Assembly: GCF_003815775.1 (NCBI RefSeq)
Contig: NZ_CP033926.1
Span: forward strand, 744,001 to 808,000
Reading direction: 5' to 3'
Source: Chryseobacterium joostei
GTDB lineage: Bacteria; Bacteroidota; Bacteroidia; Flavobacteriales; Weeksellaceae
DNA: 64,000 bases
How positions within the stretch are numbered: position 1 is the first letter of the stretch; each line of letters begins with the position of its first letter. The translations under genes and the position numbers were made by a program. Of this stretch, positions 23,757 through 33,300 are shown piece by piece. Under the pieces are notes generated by a model that saw nothing but the letters and a program-made list of their open reading frames with translations, was not told where the DNA came from and did not search any database.

Positions 23757-23801
23757 AAGCTGCATGATTTCAATTTAATCATAAACTAAATCATGCAACT
23801 T
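23757..23801. promoter_or_regulatory. Strong imperfect palindrome in the gap before the oxidase gene
   Basis: AAGCTGCATGATTT (23757-23770) and AAATCATGCAACTT (23788-23801) pair at 13 of 14 positions with a 17-bp spacer. It lies 20 bp upstream of the oxidase start and 27 bp after the DUF3347 gene. Operator, attenuator or transcript-processing hairpin are all possible. There is no T run, so a plain terminator is less likely. Confidence 0.5.
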
Positions 23802-23827
23802 ATTGTCTTAAAAATAAATACAACATA

Positions 23828-24301
23828 TTACTTAATTTCTGACTTTACACTTCCACAAGTAAGCATAGACTTGCCATAGTATGGGTTTGCGATCTGTTTT
23901 TCGTCGCTCAACCAGCTTGCATCAGCCATGGGGCAATATTGTACATACACCGGTTTTTCGGAAAGCTTAAACTCTTTTGTCAGAGCAATCATATTATCGG
24001 AAAGGTTGAAGAATGTTTCTCTCTGGGCAGCAACAGTTCTTGCATCAGAAATAGCAGAAGCATCTTTTCTAAGAATATTAAGGTTTCCTTCAGAGACTAA
24101 TTTATAGTCAATAGTAGAAGCTGTTTTAATGAATTCTGTAGCAGCTTTTGAAGTTTTGTCGGCATCATCTGAAGCTAATGCAGATTTGATTGCAATATAG
24201 TTCTGATACAGTTTTGAAACCTGAGCATCTTTTTTAGATTGTGCTGAAAGTGAAATGATTGAAAATAAAGATAAGGCTGCTGTAATGATATACTTTTTCA
24301 T
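23828..24301 (-). CDS. DUF3347 periplasmic protein (copper-linked)
   Basis: 157 residues from the ATG at 24301. An ATG 17 codons upstream would put a charged stretch before the signal peptide MKKYIITAALSLFSIISLSAQ. The mature domain is helical (LYQNYIAIKSALASDDADKTSKAATEFIKTAS...AQRETFFNLSDNMIALTKEF) and ends with YVQYCPMADASWLSDEKQIANPYYGKSMLTCGSVK, the DUF3347 signature with two Cys and Met. The same domain is fused to CusB/CzcB-type efflux proteins and binds metal there. It lies between the HYC_CC_PP-like gene and the oxidase gene, so a periplasmic copper carrier is a reasonable inference. Confidence 0.88.
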   Translation of the reverse strand: MKKYIITAALSLFSIISLSAQSKKDAQVSKLYQNYIAIKSALASDDADKTSKAATEFIKTASTIDYKLVSEGNLNILRKDASAISDARTVAAQRETFFNLSDNMIALTKEFKLSEKPVYVQYCPMADASWLSDEKQIANPYYGKSMLTCGSVKSEIK

Positions 24302-24419
24302 TGTTTTAAATTTTAGAATTAATTTTTTTAATAAAGAATAATGGTAGCGCATAAGTACATGCGTCAGGACATGTCGCCTTGGTCGATATTATTTTAATAC
24401 CGAAAACGACAGACGCATT

Positions 24420-24800
24420 CTAAATTCTAAAATTACAATGATGGATATAGATAGGTACGGGCTTGTATTCCGGAGGCCCATTAATCTGAATTTGAGTAAA
24501 TTTTGATGCTGAAAAAGACTTATCTGCAAAGAAAAACTGGTGTGTGGCCGGGATTTCGGAGATTTGTCCTAAAAAGTCAACATTCATCAAATCTGATTTC
24601 TGAGAATCATCAACTTTTACAATTTTAATCTCTGTTTTACAACATCCCTTTTTTTCTTTTACACCACATTTTCCACAGATATCATCTGTTTTCTGGCTTA
24701 CAGAAACAAATTCCTGCATACAATAATGAACGCTAAAAGCTGCTCCGGAAGAAAATCCGAAGTAGAAAATAGAGAACAATATGGCAAGAATCTTTTTCAT
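24420..24800 (-). CDS. HYC_CC_PP-family small exported protein
   Basis: 126 residues. A signal peptide (MKKILAILFSIFYFGFSSGAA) is followed by FSVHYCMQEFVSV, then DICGKCG...KGCCKTEIKIVKVDDSQK and, near the end, INGPPEYKPVPIYIHHCNFRI. The three conserved elements HYC, CC and PP are those for which the Bacteroidetes family is named. Several Cys and His make metal binding plausible, but this is not proven. It is first in the copper unit. Its upstream region carries a -7 box and two 15-bp direct repeats, and the leader is almost absent, so this promoter probably drives the whole unit. Confidence 0.82.
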   Translation of the reverse strand: MKKILAILFSIFYFGFSSGAAFSVHYCMQEFVSVSQKTDDICGKCGVKEKKGCCKTEIKIVKVDDSQKSDLMNVDFLGQISEIPATHQFFFADKSFSASKFTQIQINGPPEYKPVPIYIHHCNFRI

Positions 24801-24808
24801 TGTTACAG

Positions 24809-24816
24809 CAAAGTTA
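24809..24816 (-). promoter_or_regulatory. -7 box of the copper unit
   Basis: On the leftward strand this reads TAACTTTG, a match to TAnnTTTG. It ends only 8 bases before the ATG at 24800, so the transcript would be leaderless or nearly so. Confidence 0.6.
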
Positions 24817-24833
24817 AAAATATCCTGTAAACC

Positions 24834-24869
24834 GTTGTTATAAAATTCAGTAATGTTGTTATAAAATTC
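24834..24869 (-). promoter_or_regulatory. Two 15-bp direct repeats 21 bp apart upstream of the copper promoter
   Basis: GTTGTTATAAAATTC occurs at 24834-24848 and again at 24855-24869. The 21-bp period equals two helical turns. The pair begins 17 bp upstream of the -7 box, covering the -33 region and beyond, where an activator would bind. No TTG -33 box is present, which also fits activator-dependent transcription. Two repeats of this length are unlikely by chance. Confidence 0.65.
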
Positions 24870-24878
24870 TGGTAAACA

Positions 24879-24912
24879 AAAAAGCTCCTGAATATTCTCA
24901 GAAGCTTTTTAT
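24879..24912 (-). terminator. Terminator after the TonB-dependent receptor gene
   Basis: AAAAGCT with CTGA and TCAG with AGCTTTT form an 11-bp stem with one mismatch, with A/T runs on both outer sides. It separates the receptor gene (ends 24932) from the copper unit. Confidence 0.75.
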
Positions 24913-24931
24913 ATTTTTTTTAGAAACGTTA

Positions 24932-27169
24932 CTATAGTTTAAACTCTAATTTTACATTAAAGAAACGTCCTGTAAGACGTACCGGAACCGGATACATATA
25001 ATTGGTATTATAATCCGTGATCCATTGGTTGGCAACGGTATTATTGATATTAAATGCATTGAAAACCTGAACTCCTAATGATAATTCCTGGAAATTTCCC
25101 CAGAAACCGTATCTCTTATTTTTTTCTTTCGGATCAATGAAAACTTTTGTCAATCCGATATCTACTCTTTTATAAGCCGGTAATGTTTGCTGGTAGTTAT
25201 AGGCTGATGTAAAATCTGGCTGTCCATTACTGTTAAACATTACAGGAGCACCTGTAGGCAGTCCCATTGCATACACCAAGGTAAGATTTACCCTCATGGA
25301 TGGGAACTGTGGCATATAATCCTGATAGAACATGGCAACCCTTAATCTCTGATCGGTAGGTCTTGGAATATTTCCTCTTCCATCAATATTTTCATACACT
25401 CTTGCATAACTTGCGGATAACCAAGAATCTACTCCCGGAACAAATTCTCCGAATAATCTTGTATCGATTCCGTATGCATATCCTTTTGAATTATTCTGCC
25501 CTGAGTAACGGATTCTTACATTGTCCATGTAATACGGGATCAGATTATCCATTTTCTTGTAATAAAGCTCCGTTGTCAATTTAAACGGTCTGTCATACAT
25601 ATAAAACTCATAGTCATTGGCAAGAATCAATTGCATAGATCGCTGTGACTTGATATTAGAGTTGAAATTTCCGTCCAAATCCTTGATTTCCTTATAAAAT
25701 GGTGCCTGATAGTAAATTCCTCCTGAAAGTTTGAATAACATATCAGATTCCCAGTCCGGTTTTATGGCAAACTGGAATCTTGGAGAGAATAATGTTTCCT
25801 TATTGAAGCTCCAGTTGGAAACTCTTGCTCCGGCATTGATAAATACCTTGCTTGCACCCCAGTAAAACTTCTGAGAGTATTGAGCATAAGCCGATAGTCT
25901 TGTAGGCTCTATATCATTTTTTCCAGCAATATGATAAAACATTCGAAGATCTCCCGTAGTTCCAGTCCTTGGATCAATGACTTCCGGTCTTGGAAGACTG
26001 TATCCTGCAGAATCTACCAGTTTCCATTCGTTGGTAAGGTCTTTCAGATTTTCCTTTTCATACTTAAATCCAACTTCGATATCCGTATTGATATTAGGAG
26101 AGAATTTTGCTCTGAACTGTGTTCCGTAAGTTCTTACGAATAAATCATTTCTGGCATGTTCTGTCTGCCCCCCAACGTCATAGGTAGCAACAGGCTCCTT
26201 TGTTATTGGGTCAAATGTTTGCAGATCATATTCTGATCGAATGGTGTAGTATTCTTTTTCTCTGTTTTGATAAGCAAAACTATCCAATGTTAGTCTCCAT
26301 TTATCGGTTGGCTTATAGTTTAGGGAGAATGTACCCATCATATTTTTATACTGGTCATTTTCCTGACCACCATAGCCAATGTTTACCTGAATAGGCTGCT
26401 GAAGACTTCCAAAAGTTACACTTTTTGCCCTAGGAATCATTTCATAATCATTCTTGGAGTAATACCCTATGAATGACATGGAAAGTTTATCATTAACATG
26501 ATAATTAAGGTAAGACTGAAAATCCCAATACGTAGGATTAAAGTCTGTATCTTCCTTTAAGGTATTAAGAACAAGATTGGTATTTCTGTATCTTCCGGAA
26601 AATAAAGCGGTAAACTTTTTATTTTTGGATGCCAAGCCGGTTGTTAATCGGCCTCCGATTAAACTTGCTTCTCCTGAAAGCTCAAATTTTTCAGGTTCAC
26701 GGTAATAGATATTTAAAGCAGAAGACATTTTATCCCCATACTTGGGTTCAAATCCTCCTGCTGAGAAATTCACAGTTGAAACCATATCCGGATTGATGAT
26801 ACTCATTCCTTCCTGCTGAGAGTTTCTGATCAGGAAAGGTCTGTAGATCTCAATATCGTTGATGTAGATAAGGTTTTCGTCATAGTTTCCACCACGTACC
26901 ATATACTGGGAAGATAGCTCAGTATTGGAGTTTACAGAAGGAAGTGTTTTAAGCAAACCCTCTATTCCGCCACTTATGGAGGCTACTGCCTTGGCTTCTT
27001 TTGCAGAAATTCTTACATTGGTAAGGTCATTTGTTCTTCCGGTTGTTTTTTTCTGGAATACGACTTCCTCTATATCGGTTACTTTAGTGGTCGCCGTATC
27101 TTTTTTCCTTTGTTGGGAGAAAATCAGCATAGGGACCATAAGGCTTAGCGGTAAAACTAGTTTTTTCAA
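24932..27169 (-). CDS. TonB-dependent outer-membrane receptor
   Basis: 745 residues. A signal peptide (MKKLVLPLSLMVPMLIFSQ) is followed by a short linker and the plug domain: TDIEEVVFQKK, AVASISGGIEGLLKTLPSVNSNTELSSQYMVRGGNYDENLIYINDIEIYRP and SFIL-like strands up to about residue 170. The barrel follows with many aromatic-ended strands and closes LTGRFFNVKLEFKL. The N-terminal carboxypeptidase-like (CarboxypepD) domain of many Bacteroidetes receptors is absent. The substrate is unknown. It sits between kdsA and the copper unit, but a terminator on the copper side means no direct operon. A copper or copper-chelate role is only suggested by position. Confidence 0.92.
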   Translation of the reverse strand: MKKLVLPLSLMVPMLIFSQQRKKDTATTKVTDIEEVVFQKKTTGRTNDLTNVRISAKEAKAVASISGGIEGLLKTLPSVNSNTELSSQYMVRGGNYDENLIYINDIEIYRPFLIRNSQQEGMSIINPDMVSTVNFSAGGFEPKYGDKMSSALNIYYREPEKFELSGEASLIGGRLTTGLASKNKKFTALFSGRYRNTNLVLNTLKEDTDFNPTYWDFQSYLNYHVNDKLSMSFIGYYSKNDYEMIPRAKSVTFGSLQQPIQVNIGYGGQENDQYKNMMGTFSLNYKPTDKWRLTLDSFAYQNREKEYYTIRSEYDLQTFDPITKEPVATYDVGGQTEHARNDLFVRTYGTQFRAKFSPNINTDIEVGFKYEKENLKDLTNEWKLVDSAGYSLPRPEVIDPRTGTTGDLRMFYHIAGKNDIEPTRLSAYAQYSQKFYWGASKVFINAGARVSNWSFNKETLFSPRFQFAIKPDWESDMLFKLSGGIYYQAPFYKEIKDLDGNFNSNIKSQRSMQLILANDYEFYMYDRPFKLTTELYYKKMDNLIPYYMDNVRIRYSGQNNSKGYAYGIDTRLFGEFVPGVDSWLSASYARVYENIDGRGNIPRPTDQRLRVAMFYQDYMPQFPSMRVNLTLVYAMGLPTGAPVMFNSNGQPDFTSAYNYQQTLPAYKRVDIGLTKVFIDPKEKNKRYGFWGNFQELSLGVQVFNAFNINNTVANQWITDYNTNYMYPVPVRLTGRFFNVKLEFKL

Positions 27170-27212
27170 AAGAAATATTTTAGAATTTCTAAAATTAATG
27201 TTTTTTTAACAA

Positions 27213-28022
27213 TTACAAAATCGATTCTCTAATTCTTGTTAATTTTTGTAACAAATCTTCTAATAAATCTAATCTTAGCATGTTTGCACCATCAGATAAA
27301 GCTGTTTCCGGTGTTGGATGTGTTTCTATGAAAATTCCGTCTGCTCCTACAGCAATTCCTGCCTTGGCAACGGTTTCAATAAGATCCGGTCTTCCCCCTG
27401 TTACTCCTGAGCTTTGGTTAGGCTGTTGTAAAGAATGGGTAACATCCAGAATTACAGGCGCATATTCTCTCATGGTAGGAATTCCTCTGTAATCAACAAT
27501 CAGATCTGTATATCCAAAAGAATTCCCTCTTTCAATGATCGCAACTTTCTGATTATCAGAATCTGTAACTTTTTGAACGGCAAATTTCATGGATTCCGGT
27601 GAAAGGAACTGTCCTTTTTTCAGAGTAACACATTTTCCTGTTTTTGCTGCAGCCACCAATAAATCGGTCTGGCGTACAAGAAATGCAGGAATCTGAAGTA
27701 CATCCACATACTGTGCTGCCAATGCTGCATGCTCATTTTCATGAATATCTGTAGTAGTAGGAATATTGAATGTCTCTCCTACTTTTTTAAGGATTTCAAG
27801 AGATTTTTCTTCTCCAATGGATGTGAAAGAATCTACACGGCTTCTGTTCGCCTTTTTGAAACTTCCCTTAAAAATATATGGAATATTGTACTTGTCTGTA
27901 ATGTTAATCACTTTTTCAGCAATTCTTAAAGCCATATCTTCTCCTTCAATAATACAAGGACCCGCAATAAGGAAAAAGTTCTTTGAATCTTTGTGCTGAA
28001 TATTATCTAAATACTGAATCAT
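27213..28022 (-). CDS. kdsA: 3-deoxy-8-phosphooctulonate synthase (KdsA)
   Basis: 269 residues, usual length. It condenses arabinose 5-phosphate and phosphoenolpyruvate to KDO 8-phosphate, the first committed step toward the LPS inner core sugar. Clear signatures: FFLIAGPCIIEGEDMALRIAE, YIFKGSFKKANRSRVDSFTSIGEEKSL, PTTTDIHENEHA, LQIPAFLVRQTDLLVAAAKTG, VTLKKGQFLSPESM and IFIETHPTPETALSDGANML. The motif GPCIIE has Cys at the metal-ligand position of the metal-dependent class. The partner kdsB lies at 53.0-53.8 kb. It is 43 bp before the TonB receptor gene, possibly co-transcribed. Confidence 0.96.
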   Translation of the reverse strand: MIQYLDNIQHKDSKNFFLIAGPCIIEGEDMALRIAEKVINITDKYNIPYIFKGSFKKANRSRVDSFTSIGEEKSLEILKKVGETFNIPTTTDIHENEHAALAAQYVDVLQIPAFLVRQTDLLVAAAKTGKCVTLKKGQFLSPESMKFAVQKVTDSDNQKVAIIERGNSFGYTDLIVDYRGIPTMREYAPVILDVTHSLQQPNQSSGVTGGRPDLIETVAKAGIAVGADGIFIETHPTPETALSDGANMLRLDLLEDLLQKLTRIRESIL

Positions 28023-28165
28023 TTTGTTGTAATTAAAAGTTCAGTAAAAATACTGAGAAAGTTTCAGACTTGGAAATTATTTGGGACTTAAGAGTAATTA
28101 AAAATTTCATGCATCAGTACTGCGCAAAAAAAGGTAATCAGAAATGAAATAAGTCCAACAGCATT

Positions 28166-28690
28166 TTAAAACTTTTTTAAAATTTTCTCAAATGTATTGG
28201 TATTTCTGCTCGTAAACTGATCTTTAAGGCTTTTCTTTCCCAATACCTTTCCAAAGGTAGAATCCAGGGTATTTCCCTTTGAAACCTGCCAGTAAAATAT
28301 ATCATTAACAATTTCAGCTTTTTCATCTTCAGTCTGAGTGGCTTTCTGAAATTCTTCCATCAGGGTATTTTCCACACCGGGCATGCCTACAAAGGCATAG
28401 ATATGTAGATTTTCATTCTTTTCAAAAGGAATACTGTTCCAGAACATCTCCGTTTCTTCCTGTGATTTCACAAACAGAAAAGCCTCATAGGAAAAGTATT
28501 CTGACATCGCCTTTTCCAGAATTTTCTTTAAATCATCAACATTTTTATCTGAAGAAAAGACAATATTTCCGGAGGCCAGTATAGAACTCACCTCTTTCAT
28601 TCCGGCATCTTTAAAAACCTGACAGACATCTGCCATTTTCATATTGGTTCCTTTTACATTAACGCCACGGAGAAATGCACAATATTTCAT
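28166..28690 (-). CDS. DUF1697-family protein
   Basis: 174 residues, complete. The opening MKYCAFLRGVNVKGTNMKMADVCQVFKDAGMKEVSSILASGNIVFSSD is the hallmark of DUF1697 (AxLRGINVGG...LxxxxxxxGxxxVxTYxxSGNVxF). The later FLFVKSQEETEMFWNSIPFEK and NDIFYWQVSKGNTLDSTFGKVLGKKSLKDQFTSRNTNTFEKI complete the fold. The family is widespread and uncharacterised; a nucleic-acid or small-molecule role has not been shown to my knowledge. It is separated from kdsA by 143 bp and probably transcribed separately. Confidence 0.9.
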   Translation of the reverse strand: MKYCAFLRGVNVKGTNMKMADVCQVFKDAGMKEVSSILASGNIVFSSDKNVDDLKKILEKAMSEYFSYEAFLFVKSQEETEMFWNSIPFEKNENLHIYAFVGMPGVENTLMEEFQKATQTEDEKAEIVNDIFYWQVSKGNTLDSTFGKVLGKKSLKDQFTSRNTNTFEKILKKF

Positions 28691-28745
28691 AGATTAGGTA
28701 TTAGGTGATAGATAATGGATTGCAGGTGTTTATAGCTTCTTTCTT

Positions 28746-30233
28746 TTAATCAACCCTTATATATAAATTATAGTCTGTTCCGGAAGGCTTTAGGTTGTAG
28801 ATCTTTTCTAAAATCTTATGATTGCTTTTCAAGTGATCTTTTACCCTGAATTCTTTCAAAACTTTATAATGAATTTGATAATATTCAGCATCTTTTCCTT
28901 CATATAAATTCTGATAAGAAAGAAGGTATTTTGGTTTCCTTGTCTTTACAGTATTGATCCAGTAATTTGTTTTATCTTTTTTAATTTCTTCCTGAATCTG
29001 CTTGTCTACAAGCCCAACCTCATCAATGGTTTTTAGCCCTGAAAAGTAAGGAACATAACCAGCAGGCTCCAGCAAGATCCATTGGTTTTTATCTTTTTCA
29101 TATTTGTTTAGGAATACGCCGATGGTTCTGCGGTAGTTCCATTCCCCGTTTCCTGTTGCAATGGAATGAATGGTCTGGAAAGCCAGCATTGGGGCAATGT
29201 AGAACACAATAAGCAATGACAGCCATAGGTTTCTTCTTTCCTTTTGCTCCAATACAAAGATAAGAACCGGAACAAAAAGCAGAATCTGCGGAACCCAATA
29301 ATACCAATCGAATAAACTCTTTTGGGAGATAAAAGCCATCTGTTTTACCCACCCGAAGAGAAAGATCATCCACAAGAAATAGTTTCTCTTTTCTCTTTGT
29401 CTTATAAGGTAAATAAAGCATAGCAATTCAAAAATAAGGACAATAATGGTGATCGGGTTGAAATCTCCAGGAACCTTTAGCATTCCCCAAAAATTACCAA
29501 AGCTTACCATGAAATAGTTGATATGCTGCCCTAATGTAAAATGCTGTTCGTACAATAATTTTTTTGCGGTGATGGTATTGTTAACAACCTCTCCAAAGTA
29601 GAACCAGTTAAATGCAAACGTTGATAAAATTCCTAAAATTCCTCCAAAAATATAATTCCATCTGATTTTTTTGTTCCAAAACAGGTCTACAAAAAATACA
29701 ATCCCCAGGAATATAATGGTATCAATCCTTGTAAACATAATTAAAACGGGAAGAAATGTCAAAGCCCATTTTTTACCTTTATTGAAGCCGTAGTACAACA
29801 GAGCCATCTCCAAGAAAAACAGAATTCCGTATTCCATTCCAAGAATCGAAATCTTGATGGATGGTGGTAAAATACCAATCAAAAATATAAATAAAGCTTT
29901 ATGCCAAGGATTTTTAAGAACCAAATGAGAAAGAAACAGTGTTCCTATTGTAAAAAGTATAGAATTGAAGATCAAAAGAGGCTCAATAAAGTTTTCTTTA
30001 CCAAATACAAGATTGAAAATATAGGACACAAAAACATACAAATGAGTGGTAGAAGCAGAGATCTTAGTATCCCCATTGAAACCAATTACTCCATAATCCA
30101 GTAGGTTCTGAGCCACTCTCCAGGTGATAAAGGCATCTTCCTGAATGTAATGCGTCAATAAAAAAAGAAGTTTAAAAACAACCGTAGCGATTACGGCATA
30201 GATTGGGAACCTGCTATTTTGTGTTTCTGCCAT
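28746..30233 (-). CDS. GT-C-fold integral membrane glycosyltransferase-like protein
   Basis: 495 residues. The first about 400 contain about ten transmembrane segments. A periplasmic loop after TM1 carries IQEDAFITWRVAQNLLDYGVIGFNGDTKISASTTHLYVFVSYI, where the ED pair and the following pattern correspond to the acidic motif of GT-C transferases that use polyprenyl-linked sugars. The last about 130 residues are a soluble domain (LLEPAGYVPYFSGLKTIDEVGLVDKQIQEE...KPKYLLSYQNLYEGKD) such as follows the membrane part in related mycobacterial and Bacteroidetes proteins. The acceptor is unknown: protein O-glycan and cell-surface polymer are the usual options. It lies next to the DUF2723 gene, 90 bp apart on the same strand. 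Confidence 0.82.
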   Translation of the reverse strand: MAETQNSRFPIYAVIATVVFKLLFLLTHYIQEDAFITWRVAQNLLDYGVIGFNGDTKISASTTHLYVFVSYIFNLVFGKENFIEPLLIFNSILFTIGTLFLSHLVLKNPWHKALFIFLIGILPPSIKISILGMEYGILFFLEMALLYYGFNKGKKWALTFLPVLIMFTRIDTIIFLGIVFFVDLFWNKKIRWNYIFGGILGILSTFAFNWFYFGEVVNNTITAKKLLYEQHFTLGQHINYFMVSFGNFWGMLKVPGDFNPITIIVLIFELLCFIYLIRQREKRNYFLWMIFLFGWVKQMAFISQKSLFDWYYWVPQILLFVPVLIFVLEQKERRNLWLSLLIVFYIAPMLAFQTIHSIATGNGEWNYRRTIGVFLNKYEKDKNQWILLEPAGYVPYFSGLKTIDEVGLVDKQIQEEIKKDKTNYWINTVKTRKPKYLLSYQNLYEGKDAEYYQIHYKVLKEFRVKDHLKSNHKILEKIYNLKPSGTDYNLYIRVD

Positions 30234-30290
30234 TATGCATTTTTAGTTCCGCAAATATAATCTTAAAATTCAGGAATCCCAATAACAAAA

Positions 30291-30316
30291 AAAACGGAAC
30301 CGAAGTTCCGTTTTAA
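30291..30316 (-). terminator. Terminator after the DUF2723 gene
   Basis: AAAACGGAAC and GTTCCGTTTT form a perfect 10-bp stem around CGAA, with an A run (T run on the leftward strand) at the outer side. Confidence 0.9.
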
Positions 30317-30323
30317 AAGTATT

Positions 30324-33300
30324 TTATTGTGTTGCCTTGATAATCGCTGATGTGATCTGATCTTCTTTTTCTTTTGAATAAGTAGAATCATAAGGCTGCA
30401 TAACATCAAATAGGTATTGATAGAATGGTGTGATCTTCTGAACCTCTTCCGATTCTTTCATTGCTTTTTCTTTGCCCATCTGCTGAAGTTCCTTTACAAA
30501 GGCATTGAATTTTTTATCAATTGGCTCAATGGATTTTACCAGATAAGCATATCCTTTTTCTTTTTGCCCGATCTTAGTATAAGCATCTGTAACCGCTGCA
30601 ACTACTAATGAATATTCCATTGGTTTTGTTCTCATCTGTCTTCTCAGATAGCTTTGATCAGACTTTGAAAGGCTTAAATAGTAATCATATTCTTCAAAGA
30701 TTCCTTTTTTAAGCACTTCTGCCAACTGTAGTCCTTTTTGCTCTTGTCCGGCAATAATGTATCCGGATACAATTGAACTTAATGAACGTGGATCATTGTA
30801 TTTTTCAGCCGGAATTTCCTTCGCAGCAAGATCCAATATTTCTAAAGCTTTCGCTTTTTGTCCGTCCAATGCAAGTGCTGAAGCAGCTCTGCTTGCTGAC
30901 ATTCTATAGCTGATGATATTGGAAGTAGCAGTCTCATCAAAGTGAGTGTTCAGATTTTTGAAGTTACCCCATCTGAAGTTTTTCACCACATTATAAAGAG
31001 AATTCGGATCTACTCTTCCCATATCTCCCTCCACTGATGGTGGTGTATGAACCGGTATCAATCTGTAGCTGAATCCGTCAAACTGAAGATAGTCATTAAG
31101 GTAGAAAATATTTTCGCTATCATAAACACCTCCTGAAGAGAAGTTAATTGGACGTTTCCAATCAAAGTTGGCCAATAGGTCTAATAAGATCAGGTTGTTT
31201 TTATAAAGTGTGTTTCCTTTATAAGTAATCATAATTTGATCTACTACATTGGGAAGATCTTCCTTGTTAATAATTCCTGCCTTTAGTGCATTTGCCTTAT
31301 TTACCGGAAGAATAAACTTGTTTACCGGAAGAATGTTGTACTTCTCGTATTTTTCTTCTCCAAAGTACATTTTTAATAACTGATCTTTTTCAGGAGACTT
31401 GAACTTGATAAAGTTAATCGCTTCCTTCAGCGTCAATGAATCTTGTGTAAGATACTTTCTGAATGCCTGGAATTCTGTATCCGGAACTCCTTGCTCTTTC
31501 AGCATAGAGAAAACGCCCTCCCAATCATCTTTCTTCATCATATAGATTTGATCATTTACACCATCTCTATAATCTTCGTGCGTCAATTGGCTTGGAATTC
31601 CCATTGCATTGTACGTTCTTCTCTTCACCTGATCCAGATTCCAAGGCGTTGATGCAAGAGTAAAGTTAACTACCTTCACATCATCTCTAAACCTTTCTGT
31701 TTCCTGAATAGCCCAAACCGGGTAAGTATCATTATCACCATACACGAATAAGATATCATTCTTTGGTAATGATTTTAATACTGAATACGCATAATCATAA
31801 GCGGTATATCTGTTACTTCTATCGTGAACATTATAGTTCTGGAAGCCCATCATAAAAGGCACTCCCAATAAAACTACTCCTAACGCGATGTTAGCACCAT
31901 TCGATTTGATCTTAGATTGAAGGAACCATAAGATTGCTCCGGCCCCCATTCCGATCCAAATGGCAAATGCATAGAATGAACCCACCATTGCATAATCTCT
32001 TTCTCTTGGTTCAAATGGTTTTACTCCTGTATAGAAAATAATTCCCACACTTGTCAAAATAAATAGAGATAATAATGCATAGAACCTTCCAAAATCTCTG
32101 TTCAATTGGAAAAAGAATCCGATTAAACCTAAAATTAATGGCAAGAAGAAGAACTTAACTGTACTTTCATTCTTGAATTTAGCAGGCATTTTATCCTGAC
32201 TTCCTACGTTTACATTATCGATAAAAGGAATACCCGAAATCCAGTTTCCTTTCGTACTTTCCATATTTCCTTCAAGGTCATTCTGTCTTCCAACATAGTT
32301 CCACATAAGGTATCTTACAAAGTAATATCCGTTCTGGAAAGAAATGAAATAATCCATATTCTGAAGCAATGACGGCTTCTGAACATTGATCAGGTTATAA
32401 GGCTTTACCTTTAAATAATCTGATGCGGTAATGGATTTATCTTCATACTTACCTCTCAATTCATCAAAAATCTGCTTAGCCTGAGGATTGTCTGCTACAT
32501 CTTCATTAGCATAGTTAAATGTAAAATCAGGAGCCCCATACATTGAAATATAGTTAGCCATTACATCCTTATCCTCATTAAACATTCTTGGCATTAAGCT
32601 TACCTGAGACTTACTGAAAACATAGTTGAATCGGTCTCCGGTTTTTCTATAGGTTCCGGTTTTCTCATCTTTTTCGTAGATTTCTCCGGTCTTTTTTGTT
32701 TTAAAGCTTCCATCTTCATTCTTCTCAATTCCATTCGCATCAAGGAAAGCCGTGTAGTTCTGTCCATACATTGTTGGCCAGTCACCATATTGCTCTCTGT
32801 TATAATAATCCAGCATTCCAATTGCTGTATCCGGATCATTAAGGTTCATTGGTGGATTAGCATTTGCTCTGATCGGAATAACCATCCAACAAGAAAACCC
32901 GATCATCATAAAAACTACAGATAAAGCAGCGGTCTGATAAATGTTTCTTTTTGCCTTTCTTGCATACTTAATCAGGAAATAACAAATAGCCACCATTAAA
33001 ATAAAGGCTACAATTGTTCCTGAATGGAAAGGAAGACCAAGACCGTTTACAAAGAAAATTTCTAATCTTCCGAACATCGTCATAATCAAAGGGAAGATAA
33101 TTTTGAAAACAACGATCAAAATCCCCAATGTAATAAGGTTTGCCCCAATAAAATTCTTCCAGGTAAACTTATAGTTTCTTGCATAGTATACCAGGCATAC
33201 TGCAGGAATTGCCAACATACACATCATGTGTACCCCAACAGAAAGTCCCAAAACAAAGAAAATAAGGATAATCCATCTTTCACTGTCTGCCGCCTTATAC

